DNA of 64,000 bases. It comes from Mesonia sp. HuA40 (GTDB taxonomy: Bacteria; Bacteroidota; Bacteroidia; Flavobacteriales; Flavobacteriaceae). The stretch lies in the NCBI RefSeq assembly GCF_008017835.1, contig NZ_VRLT01000021.1, positions 62,001 to 126,000 on the forward strand, in the 5' to 3' direction. The position numbers were made by a program, and so were the translations under genes. This document shows positions 48,134 through 56,994 of the stretch, piece after piece. A model generated the notes under the pieces. The model worked only from the letters and a program-made list of their open reading frames with translations. It was not told the DNA's origin and did no database searches. How positions within the stretch are numbered: position 1 is the first letter of the stretch; the number at the start of each line of letters is the position of its first letter.

Positions 48134-49435
48134 TTATTCTTTTGATATATTAACGATATCTTGGTAAAGTTCTCCTATACGATTTTTATCGGTATCATTT
48201 GTGAGAGCCTCTTGCGCATCTTGGTAAATATTTTTAGCCTCCTTTAAAAGATTTTCTTTGAAGCAATTGTCTTCATTTTTTTGAAGGAGAAGGTATTTAA
48301 GCATAATTAAAAGCTTTTGTACACAAGTAATATCATGTTTACAATAAGTTCTATAACTCGCCAGTACCTGGTATAATAACTCAGCGAAATTTACCGTGGT
48401 TAAAAAAACCAATGCCTTATCACTTTCGTATATTATGGTTTCATCTCGCTTTTTCATCCGTAAAGCAAATAGCTCGGTTAAATAGTCTATGGTATTTAGA
48501 GCTGTTCCTGGATCATTGATGCCTGGTGACATGGCCTTGACACCAATTTCAGTTATTTGTTTAAAGCCCAATGCGTAATTATCTAAAACAATTTCGCCTC
48601 GAGCGAAGTTGAAGTTCTCTAATATTTTTTCTTTTAATTCATCGTCTATCGATCTGTTTACCTGAAATAAGGGGACTCCTTCCAAAACAAAGGCGCCTTT
48701 AAGCGGTAATATTTTAAGTTTAATTTCATTCTCTAAGCAAAGCAACTTTAAATTGTTTAATGCAAAGGTTTGCAAATAGCCCGTTTCTGTACTATAATAC
48801 TTTTGCCAACTGTCGGTGTTTGGAAAGCTGCTTTTATGATTTTTTTGTTCTCCCTCGATTAACCGGTTTAATCTGTTTTTAGCGTCATTAAATATGTTTT
48901 CTAAAATGCGGTTTACCTGAATTGATTGCGAGATAGAATGAATAAAATATAAAAATGCAGCAAAACATATTACTGTAAATATGATTCCTAATAATACCGA
49001 AAAGCCAGGTAATTGATATTGACTGTCTTCCTTGGGGTTTATGCCTACAAGGGTAAAAGTATTGTATAAAATAGTAGCAACATATAAACCTAAGACGTAT
49101 TGATGATTACGTTTCGATATTAACCCAGGAAGAACTCTAGGAGAAAAATTACTAGATGCTTGATTTAATAAAACCATAACCATTGAGAAGCTAAAAACCA
49201 TAATGGATATTATGCCTCCTGTTAAAAAACTTAAAAGAGTCTTGGCGGTATCTGCATTGTTGATCACCAACTCTGGAACATACTTGATCACAAAGCTTGA
49301 AACTCCCCTTTTCTCTAAATAAAGCATCAACATAGCAAAATTGAAGCCTAAGAAACTAATAATAGAGGGGTAAAAAGCTATATTCTCTTCAATACGGTGA
49401 AAGAAAGCAACTAGTTTATTATAAAGATTACGCAT
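48134..49435 (-). CDS. DUF2254 family membrane protein
   Basis: A 433-residue integral membrane protein. The first 180 residues hold four hydrophobic segments (about 22-40, 63-92, 112-130 and 147-168). A soluble C-terminal region has the conserved segments YLQTFALNNLKLL and IGVKAMSPGINDPGTALNTIDY typical of DUF2254. The role of the family is unknown; membership is clear. It is divergent from hsp20, with 178 bases between that hold the hsp20 stress element. Confidence 0.87.
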   Translation of the reverse strand: MRNLYNKLVAFFHRIEENIAFYPSIISFLGFNFAMLMLYLEKRGVSSFVIKYVPELVINNADTAKTLLSFLTGGIISIMVFSFSMVMVLLNQASSNFSPRVLPGLISKRNHQYVLGLYVATILYNTFTLVGINPKEDSQYQLPGFSVLLGIIFTVICFAAFLYFIHSISQSIQVNRILENIFNDAKNRLNRLIEGEQKNHKSSFPNTDSWQKYYSTETGYLQTFALNNLKLLCLENEIKLKILPLKGAFVLEGVPLFQVNRSIDDELKEKILENFNFARGEIVLDNYALGFKQITEIGVKAMSPGINDPGTALNTIDYLTELFALRMKKRDETIIYESDKALVFLTTVNFAELLYQVLASYRTYCKHDITCVQKLLIMLKYLLLQKNEDNCFKENLLKEAKNIYQDAQEALTNDTDKNRIGELYQDIVNISKE

Positions 49436-49512
49436 AGGTGAAGTTTGTAATAGAAATATACAATTTGTTTGGTAGGGGACTTCTTAATTTTTACATAAAC
49501 CTTCAATAGTAA

Positions 49513-49585
49513 TGACAAAATGACATTAATTAAAAAGTTTTAACGACAAAATGGCAGGTTATAGCAATTGGTATTTAATTTGACT
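49513..49585 (+). promoter_or_regulatory. Putative stress promoter element of hsp20
   Basis: Two copies of a TGnCA-N3-TGnCA-like motif occur: TGACAAAATGACA (49513-49525) and CGACAAAATGGCA (49544-49556). The second is followed after 11 bases by TTGGTA-N8-GACT (49568-49585). The htpG gene has the same arrangement with the same 11-base gap at 13697-13738. The GACT end is 28 bases before the hsp20 ATG. Confidence 0.6.
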
Positions 49586-49613
49586 ACTTACAAGAAAAAT
49601 AAATAAATACATT

Positions 49614-50045
49614 ATGAGTTTAGTAAAGCAGACAAATCCTTGGTTAAAGACAGCCTTTGAAGATTTATTTCAAGAAGACAGATTCAGTTCAAGTGCGGCA
49701 AAAAGTTTGGGAGTTCAAATTCCAGCAGTAAATATTATCGATGATGAAAATCAATTTGAAATTGAATTAGCTGCTCCAGGAAAAGTTAAAGAAGATTTTA
49801 AAATAGAATTGAAACAAGATTTATTGGTCATTGAATCAGAAACAAAGACCATCGAGAAACCCGAAAAGCCAAAGTATTCGCGTAGGGAATTTAATTATAG
49901 TCAGTTTAAACGGTCTTTTACTCTACCAGATTCTATTGACGTTGGTAAGATCAAAGCAAAATATGAACAAGGAATTCTACGTGTGATCCTACCTAAAAAA
50001 GAAGAATCAACAATTTCGGGCAAGAGATTAATAGAAGTTGCATAA
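49614..50045 (+). CDS. Hsp20 / alpha-crystallin small heat-shock protein
   Basis: A 143-residue ATP-independent holdase that binds unfolding proteins. The alpha-crystallin domain covers about 38-135, with VNIIDDENQFEIELAAPG and YEQGILRVILPKKEE, which includes the conserved GILRVILP. The N-terminal arm is short. The upstream region carries the element shared with htpG, in line with heat-stress control. A terminator follows. Confidence 0.95.
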   Translation: MSLVKQTNPWLKTAFEDLFQEDRFSSSAAKSLGVQIPAVNIIDDENQFEIELAAPGKVKEDFKIELKQDLLVIESETKTIEKPEKPKYSRREFNYSQFKRSFTLPDSIDVGKIKAKYEQGILRVILPKKEESTISGKRLIEVA

Positions 50046-50065
50046 TTTTCAAGGTTACCAATAAT

Positions 50066-50106
50066 AATAGCCCTCAAAAATGAAATTTTGAGGGTTATTC
50101 TTTTTT
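50066..50106. terminator. Bidirectional terminator between hsp20 and uvrB
   Basis: A 14-bp stem (50066-50079 with 50086-50099), a six-base loop and a T run after it. It includes the end of the convergent uvrB gene. Confidence 0.85.
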
Positions 50107-52101
50107 ATCCTTTAATTTTTGCTGTAACATTTTAAGTTCATCTCTAAATCGTGCTGCAGCCATGAAGTCTAATTCTTTAGCTGCGCTTTCCATTTCTTTT
50201 CTTACCTTTCTAATACGGTCTTCTAGCTGGTTTTCACTAAAATAAATAACCTCTTCTTCGGCCGCTTTTAAATTTTCAGCTGGTTTAAAGCTGTACGGCT
50301 CTACCTTTTTACCAGCTAAGGTGTTGTCTAATGATTTATTCAGTGCTTGCGGAGTTATATTATGCTTTTTATTATAATTGATTTGCTTGGTGCGACGGTA
50401 TTCGGTTTGATCAATTGTTTCTTGCATGCTTCGGGTAATTTTGTCGGCATACATTATCGCCTTGCCTTCTAGGTGTCGCGCTGCGCGTCCTATGGTTTGC
50501 GTAAGCGATCGATTACTTCTTAAGAACCCCTCTTTGTCAGCATCAAGAATGGCTACCAGTGAAACCTCTGGCAAATCTAATCCTTCTCTAAGAAGATTTA
50601 CGCCTACTAAAACATCAAATAGACCTTTTCGTAAATCTTGCATAATTTCTACTCGCTCTAGGGTGTCTATATCACTATGAATATAGCGGCAGCGAATATC
50701 AATTCGGCTTAAGTATTTGGTTAACTCTTCAGCCATTCGTTTGGTTAAGGTGGTAACTAAGGTACGCTGATCTTTTTCTACGCGTTCCTGAATTTCTTCT
50801 ATCAAATCATCAATTTGATTTAAACTGGGGCGCACCTCGATTATAGGATCGAGTAAACCAGTAGGTCGAATAACCTGTTCAACATATACACCGTCAGATT
50901 TCTGTAATTCATAATCTGCAGGTGTAGCACTAACATATACTACTTGGTTTTGTAAGGCTTCAAACTCTTCTAACTTTAACGGGCGGTTGTCCATGGCTGC
51001 TGGTAAACGAAATCCATATTCAACCAGGTTTTCTTTCCTCGATCGATCTCCACCATACATTGCACCAACTTGGGGTACCGTTACGTGACTTTCATCAATA
51101 ACCATTAAATAGTCGTCAGGAAAATAATCCAGTAAGCAGAAAGGGCGGGTCCCTGGCTGTCTTCCATCTAAATAGCGCGAATAATTCTCAATTCCAGAGC
51201 AATACCCCAATTCTTTTATCATTTCTAAATCAAAATTAGTACGCTCTTCTAATCTTTTTGCTTCCAAAGGTTTTCCAATTTCTTGAAAATAGCTCACTTG
51301 TTTTCCTAAATCTAAAGCAATTTGGTCTATCGCATTGTGCAAAACATCGGGTGAGGTAACAAACATATTGGCGGGGTAAATAGTAAGCCGCTCATATTTT
51401 TCTAGTATCTCATTATTTACAGGGTTAAAAGCCTCAATTTCCTCAATTTCATCACCAAAGAAATGAATCCGGAAGGCATTATCGGCATAACCAGGAAAAA
51501 CATCAACTGTATCCCCCTTAATTCTAAAATTACCATGTTGAAAATCCGCTTCTGTTCGTGCGTATAAACTTTGAACCAATCGCTGCAACAATTTGGTTCG
51601 CGATATTTCTTGATCGCGTTCTAGCGAGATAACATTCTTTTGAAATTCAATTGGGTTACCAATACCGTACAAGCAACTTACCGATGCCACCACGAGTACA
51701 TCTCGTCTACCTGATAGCAAAGAAGAAGTTGTGCTTAACCGCAACTTTTCAATCTCTTCATTTATAGATAAATCTTTTTCTATATAGGTACCAGAGGTTG
51801 GAATGTATGCTTCTGGCTGATAATAATCGTAATACGATACAAAATATTCAACCGCATTATTCGGGAAAAAAGTTTTAAACTCGTTATAAAGCTGCGCCGC
51901 TAGGGTTTTGTTATGCGCCAAAACTAAAGTCGGTTTTTGTACCTGCTCAACCACATTGGCCACTGTAAATGTTTTTCCAGATCCAGTTACACCTAGCAAG
52001 GTTTGGTATCTTTCGTCATTTTCTAAGCCATTTACCAATTGCTTAATCGCCTGAGGCTGATCTCCAGTCGGTTTAAAATCTGATTTTATATTAAATTTCA
52101 C
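50095..52101 (-). CDS. uvrB: UvrABC excinuclease subunit B
   Basis: The damage-verifying helicase of nucleotide excision repair. The 668-residue protein begins MKFNIKSDFKPTGDQPQAIK and has Walker A GVTGSGKT at 37-44. The beta-hairpin Tyr-rich segment is YYDYYQPEAYIP, helicase motifs GVNLLREGLDLPEV and QTIGRAARH follow, and the UvrC-interacting UVR motif lies at the C-terminus (about 625-665). It stands alone. Confidence 0.98.
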   Translation of the reverse strand: MKFNIKSDFKPTGDQPQAIKQLVNGLENDERYQTLLGVTGSGKTFTVANVVEQVQKPTLVLAHNKTLAAQLYNEFKTFFPNNAVEYFVSYYDYYQPEAYIPTSGTYIEKDLSINEEIEKLRLSTTSSLLSGRRDVLVVASVSCLYGIGNPIEFQKNVISLERDQEISRTKLLQRLVQSLYARTEADFQHGNFRIKGDTVDVFPGYADNAFRIHFFGDEIEEIEAFNPVNNEILEKYERLTIYPANMFVTSPDVLHNAIDQIALDLGKQVSYFQEIGKPLEAKRLEERTNFDLEMIKELGYCSGIENYSRYLDGRQPGTRPFCLLDYFPDDYLMVIDESHVTVPQVGAMYGGDRSRKENLVEYGFRLPAAMDNRPLKLEEFEALQNQVVYVSATPADYELQKSDGVYVEQVIRPTGLLDPIIEVRPSLNQIDDLIEEIQERVEKDQRTLVTTLTKRMAEELTKYLSRIDIRCRYIHSDIDTLERVEIMQDLRKGLFDVLVGVNLLREGLDLPEVSLVAILDADKEGFLRSNRSLTQTIGRAARHLEGKAIMYADKITRSMQETIDQTEYRRTKQINYNKKHNITPQALNKSLDNTLAGKKVEPYSFKPAENLKAAEEEVIYFSENQLEDRIRKVRKEMESAAKELDFMAAARFRDELKMLQQKLKDKKE

Positions 52102-52166
52102 CCTTTTTTTGTTTTTCCGTCAAGCGGATTTTTTAAATCTCATTCACTTCAAACATACTAAAACCG

Positions 52167-54488
52167 CTAACGTTTTAGCGTTAAATGCCCCTTAAAACTA
52201 CGTGAATTTTTAAATCGTATTATAAACCAATAATCATTAGAGGGCATAGGTTTGCCGTTGTAGTTACCATCCCAATATTGATAAGGATTCATTTGATGAA
52301 TTAGCTTGCCATAACGATCATATATCAAAACATACTCGATGTTTGGGTCTTGCCGACTTATACCTTGTAAGCGCCAAACGTCATTGACCCCATCTTGATT
52401 GGGAGTAAAAAATGCCATAAATCCTGGGATATTAACTTTTATGCTTGCTGTACCACATCCGTAAAGATCACGAGCATAAATGATATGCTCTCCCAAGCTA
52501 AGCGTATAGGCTGATTGAGTGGAGAAGTCTTGATTTTGATCAATAGCAAACGCATAGCTGCCCGTTCCAGAAGCTTTAATGGCTATTCTGCCGCTACCAA
52601 ATGGAGGTAGCAGCTCATAACTCAACCTAGGAAGGCTAGAAGGGATTACCTTAAATTCTTTTATTTTTTTACAAATAAATTCTTCTTCTTGAATACTAGT
52701 GGTTTGAGAAACCTCTACCCAATATTCACCAATTTCTTGTATTTTTATTTGTGGCGTCGTTTCTCCTGTACTCCATAAAAACCGATAAGAATTAGAAGGT
52801 TTTAGTTTGGTCGTTAGCGTGATTTCATCTACCGCTTCGCATAGTACAATTTCTTCATATGCCTTAATTTTTGGTTGAGGAGCAGCTAATAATTCAACTT
52901 CAATAATGCCAATACAAGTTGTTGCGTTTTCAATTTTCGCAAATAGAATTAAAGGCAATTCTTCAGCATTAAATTGGATATTAATGGGTAAGGAGTTTTC
53001 TCCTTTTAAAGCATCTTCTGCAGTTTGATAGTAGTTGATCCGTTTTCCTGGCGCATTAAACATGCTTTCAATTTGGGTAGTGGCATCTACTAAATTGTAT
53101 CTTACAAAACCCTCGGTATCAGGACAATTAATTAAGTTGATTTTGGTTTTAGGATTTTCTGTAGTTTCAAGGCGCAATTCACAAATATGATAACATCCTC
53201 TTGCCGTTTCTACCCGCGCAAATATCACTTGATTTTTAAGGGTGTTTTCAAAATTAATAGTAGTGGTAATAGGATTACTTTTGTTCTCGGCATTTAGTGG
53301 ACTGGTGTAAAAAGCTTGCACCTTATACAGAGTATTATTATTGGTTATGACACCAATACTAGACTCCAAATTAAAAATACTTAAACCATCATCGTCCGTA
53401 TCACAAGCAAGCAGCGTCTGGTTGTTAATTTCTTTAAAGTCAATATACTCCACCTCAATTTCATCTTCGGCAATGCAAGCGTTTCCATAATCTAAAACCA
53501 ATTTATATCTGCCTGCTTGATTTATTGAGTAGTTTGCTTCATTGGGACCGCTGGCTAATAGAATATCTGGAGCGTTTTCTTGTACCGCATACCAACTATA
53601 AGTTTGCGGAGTATTAGCAGTATTTTGGGAGCTAAGGCTGTAAACCTCTCCTGGACATAAGCCGTTTTCGCCCACTAAATCCTCACCCAAATTGGCACCA
53701 ATATTAAAACTACCTCCTTCTAAAAATACGGCAGAATCATAGCGATAATTTTTTTCATCGGCAATAATCAATTTGATATGGTAACTGGTATTAGGAATAA
53801 CATCTGCCGTAGCGGTCAATGTTTTGGTCTGACCATTAAAATTTATAGCAGCATTAGTTGGGTTAAAGCGATCAAAATAGGCTTCATTTTCTGCTTCGCA
53901 ACCTCCAGGAATAGCGGGGTGAACCGTAGTTACTTGTACTGGAGTATTGGTTCCTGGTACTACAGCAATATTAGAATAAGTTCCGCCTTGAGGTTTAATT
54001 AAAAAAGCAAAGACATCTGAATATCGGCAGGTGTTGGGGTCATTTTCTTGGTATTCTTCAGACGCGAATATATAATTAAACTGAATTTGATTAGCATTGG
54101 GCGTAAAATCAAATTCAATGATGCTGGCGTTTACGGTTCCTTGAACATTCAGCACTTGTTCTAAATCATTGTCTCCAACCCAGTTGGGCGCATCATCATC
54201 GCTTAAGGAAGTATTTGGTCCTGGGACATTAGAAAGTCTTCCCGTAGACATTACCACGCCATTAGCAAAAGGAAAAGAGGAATTGTTATTAGTAAAATAC
54301 CCGTAGCTCAAATCGCCACCACTAAAATTACCGCTAACAGCGTTGGTTACATTAACATTGCTAATGCAACCGCTATCCATTAAAATGTCTTCTATAAGTT
54401 CTTGTGGCGTAAAATTGGTTTGAACACTAATGTTCTGTCCAAAAACCGGGTAAAAAATAAGAATTAATAAAAATTGAAAAAATTTCAA
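52167..54488 (-). CDS. T9SS type B secreted protein with choice-of-anchor L domain
   Basis: A 773-residue exported protein with a signal peptide. The N-terminal region (about 25-260) has the choice-of-anchor L pattern (FANGVVMSTGRLS, FNYIFASEEYQEND). Long Ig-like stretches with cysteine pairs follow. The end (FFTPNQDGVNDVWRLQG to GHLTLKR) is the gliding-motility-associated C-terminal domain, the type B signal of the type IX secretion system. The protein is therefore probably exported across the outer membrane, to the cell surface or the medium. It is the last of three similar genes on this strand. Confidence 0.9.
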   Translation of the reverse strand: MKFFQFLLILIFYPVFGQNISVQTNFTPQELIEDILMDSGCISNVNVTNAVSGNFSGGDLSYGYFTNNNSSFPFANGVVMSTGRLSNVPGPNTSLSDDDAPNWVGDNDLEQVLNVQGTVNASIIEFDFTPNANQIQFNYIFASEEYQENDPNTCRYSDVFAFLIKPQGGTYSNIAVVPGTNTPVQVTTVHPAIPGGCEAENEAYFDRFNPTNAAINFNGQTKTLTATADVIPNTSYHIKLIIADEKNYRYDSAVFLEGGSFNIGANLGEDLVGENGLCPGEVYSLSSQNTANTPQTYSWYAVQENAPDILLASGPNEANYSINQAGRYKLVLDYGNACIAEDEIEVEYIDFKEINNQTLLACDTDDDGLSIFNLESSIGVITNNNTLYKVQAFYTSPLNAENKSNPITTTINFENTLKNQVIFARVETARGCYHICELRLETTENPKTKINLINCPDTEGFVRYNLVDATTQIESMFNAPGKRINYYQTAEDALKGENSLPINIQFNAEELPLILFAKIENATTCIGIIEVELLAAPQPKIKAYEEIVLCEAVDEITLTTKLKPSNSYRFLWSTGETTPQIKIQEIGEYWVEVSQTTSIQEEEFICKKIKEFKVIPSSLPRLSYELLPPFGSGRIAIKASGTGSYAFAIDQNQDFSTQSAYTLSLGEHIIYARDLYGCGTASIKVNIPGFMAFFTPNQDGVNDVWRLQGISRQDPNIEYVLIYDRYGKLIHQMNPYQYWDGNYNGKPMPSNDYWFIIRFKNSRSFKGHLTLKR

Positions 54489-54569
54489 AATACCAGTTTA
54501 AAAATGGGGAACAAAAATACAACTAAATAGTCTTTTGTTAATCTATAAACGGGTTAAAAATCAATTAAA

Positions 54570-56951
54570 TTATCGGTTCAAGTACACCCAGCCTTTAATG
54601 GGTTTAAAGTCGGGGTCATTTAAATTAAGCACATAGAAATAAGTGCCTGTTGGCAACTGTTTCCCTACATTGTTTAAGCCAACATTGCTAGTACCGTCCC
54701 AATTGGGGGTTTGATTATTTCCTTGATAAACCAAATTTCCGTAGCGCGAAAAAATCTTTAAATCAAAGCGTTCAAATACAGTATAGAGTCCTTTGATTCT
54801 AAAAACATCATTAATTCCATCATCATTCGGAGAAAAACCTTCAGGAATCCAGGGGGGGCAATGCTTGGTGCCAATCAATAGGCGGTATATTTTATGGCAT
54901 TCGTTGGGATCGTCAAAAGTTGTACGCAAATAAATTTCCTGCGGATTTTGGGTATTCTGATACGTATACGGATTTTTAATTGGATTTTCCTGCGCTTGTG
55001 CGAACGATAATGAGGTATAAAAATCAAATATTTCTTCATTATCTTTTAGATCTAATTTCAGTGCTAAATCGTATAAATCAAATATATTTTGGTTATACCC
55101 TAAATCGCAGCGCGTAACCGGTACTGAATTTTCAATGGCTATGGGCTTTATGCCTAATATAGTATCTAAAATCACAAAACAATCTTCAAAATCAGGGTGT
55201 TGAATCCTGATATAAATAAGCATTGGGTTTTGATTATTTATAAAAGCTTTAGGGTTGGGAATGGGGTTGGTATTTGATATTGCCTCATCTAAACTTGTGA
55301 AATATAAAAATCTGTATGCTGAAGGATTGGATAGAATTTCAGATTCAAGTTGTGTTAAATCAACTATACCAACTTCTTCTTGAGTGGTGTTATTACAAAC
55401 AACGATATCAGCCGGTTGATTCCATTGTGGTAAGGTGTAAACTTGTATGGTAAATGAAGTAATTATATAGCAATTTGGGTCTTGTAGGCTGGTTAACCTT
55501 ATATAAATTTCTTGCGGATTGTTCGTGTTTTCAAAAGCAGTAATATCAGTTATAGGATTTTGATTGTTTTGCGCTTGAATAAAATCCGTAAAGAATGAGA
55601 CTTTTACCTGCGTTTGATCGCCCTTTACCAAAGCGAGGTTGGTTGAAAAGTCAAAAATAGCCTTTGGTGTGGTGAATTGTTCTTGGCATACTTTTAAATC
55701 TTTTGGAGGCTGAGCAATAAATAAGTTTATCAAACTAGTAGGTTGTTCTGCGGTGTTATCATTTTTATTTAATTCTGGAATTATGACCTGTTTATTAGCA
55801 TCTAAATTGACTTCAATTTTTAAATTAAAATCTTGCGGAATACTATTGGGTATATTCAGTTGAGTAGTGAAATCTTGAAATGCGCCAACGGCAATGGGAC
55901 TCGGTGTAAACTCTTCTTTAAGAAAAGTATTATTCGCAAAAAATTTAACCGAAGTATTTGCGGGTAATACATCTGTACCGTTGGTATTGGCAATTCTATA
56001 GCTTAAATCGATGGATTTGGTGTTACAAACCGCGGTTACATCAAGAAAGCTAGGTGTAGGATCGGGTAGGGTGCTATTGAATACGGTAACAATATTACTT
56101 ACAAAAACAATATCGGCAGAAGAGTTAAGCTCTATACTTGCCATTGTATCTCCTATGTTGATGTAATTTTGAACATCGTACACATCTAGATCCATATTGT
56201 AAAGGTTGGTAGAACCGGTAAAAGAGTTGGTGCCATTAAAGGCATTGTTAGAGGGATTAAGACTATTGGAGAGTGTGTTGCCATTCAGTTTTAAGGTTTC
56301 GTTTACAGCTAGTGCCGAATCACCTTCCCAAGTAAGAAAACCAATTTTTGCTCCTTGATTGTCTATGACGTTTAGATTGTTTAGTTGAATACTCAAAGGG
56401 GTGCCGGTAGCGGCAAGGGTAACAAAACCATCGAAGACATCAACTTGATTTAGAGGTAAACTAAGGTCTTCATAAACAATAATAATACTCCAACCTCCAA
56501 AATTCATGCCGATATTACAATGACCATTATTGATAAAATTGGTTAAATCTAAATTAGATAATGTGTAACTTCCTGTTCCTGTATTTTGAACTTGGGTAGT
56601 CACATCTTTAAAGGCAGCAAAAAAATCAAGATTATTGATGTTATAATTAAAGGTACGATCAGCATTTAGGCTTTGGTTGTTTAAACTTACATTAAAATCA
56701 CCGGGCCCTGATCCGGCCCAGTATAAATAAGCGGCAATAATATTTTGATTGGCGGCTAGATTAAGATTTGCCGAAGAGGAAGTTAAAATGGTACAATTGG
56801 TAGAATTTTCATTTTCGACAACATTAAGTGTATTTCCTATAGCGAGATAATCATATTGCCCGTTGAATTGTTGGAATTTGGTTATAGGTGTTTGTGCAAA
56901 TCCGTGAAAACCACTTAAAATAAAAGCTAGAGCGAATATAAAAAACTTCAT
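54570..56951 (-). CDS. T9SS type B secreted repeat protein
   Basis: A 793-residue protein with a signal peptide (MKFFIFALAFILSGFHGFAQ). The N-terminal half (about 40-300) contains a beta-rich region (AAYLYWAGSGPG, WSIIIVYED) as in other large surface proteins, followed by several repeats with NPQEIYIRL / NPQEIYLRT-type segments. The type B sorting domain ends it (WIPEGFSPNDDGINDVFRIK to GWVYLNR). It follows the frameshifted paralogue by 43 bases. The biological role is probably in adhesion or surface structure; no enzymatic domain is visible. Confidence 0.88.
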   Translation of the reverse strand: MKFFIFALAFILSGFHGFAQTPITKFQQFNGQYDYLAIGNTLNVVENENSTNCTILTSSSANLNLAANQNIIAAYLYWAGSGPGDFNVSLNNQSLNADRTFNYNINNLDFFAAFKDVTTQVQNTGTGSYTLSNLDLTNFINNGHCNIGMNFGGWSIIIVYEDLSLPLNQVDVFDGFVTLAATGTPLSIQLNNLNVIDNQGAKIGFLTWEGDSALAVNETLKLNGNTLSNSLNPSNNAFNGTNSFTGSTNLYNMDLDVYDVQNYINIGDTMASIELNSSADIVFVSNIVTVFNSTLPDPTPSFLDVTAVCNTKSIDLSYRIANTNGTDVLPANTSVKFFANNTFLKEEFTPSPIAVGAFQDFTTQLNIPNSIPQDFNLKIEVNLDANKQVIIPELNKNDNTAEQPTSLINLFIAQPPKDLKVCQEQFTTPKAIFDFSTNLALVKGDQTQVKVSFFTDFIQAQNNQNPITDITAFENTNNPQEIYIRLTSLQDPNCYIITSFTIQVYTLPQWNQPADIVVCNNTTQEEVGIVDLTQLESEILSNPSAYRFLYFTSLDEAISNTNPIPNPKAFINNQNPMLIYIRIQHPDFEDCFVILDTILGIKPIAIENSVPVTRCDLGYNQNIFDLYDLALKLDLKDNEEIFDFYTSLSFAQAQENPIKNPYTYQNTQNPQEIYLRTTFDDPNECHKIYRLLIGTKHCPPWIPEGFSPNDDGINDVFRIKGLYTVFERFDLKIFSRYGNLVYQGNNQTPNWDGTSNVGLNNVGKQLPTGTYFYVLNLNDPDFKPIKGWVYLNR

Positions 56952-56994
56952 AATAAACTACTTTTATATAAAAATAGTTAAAAATGTAGATAGA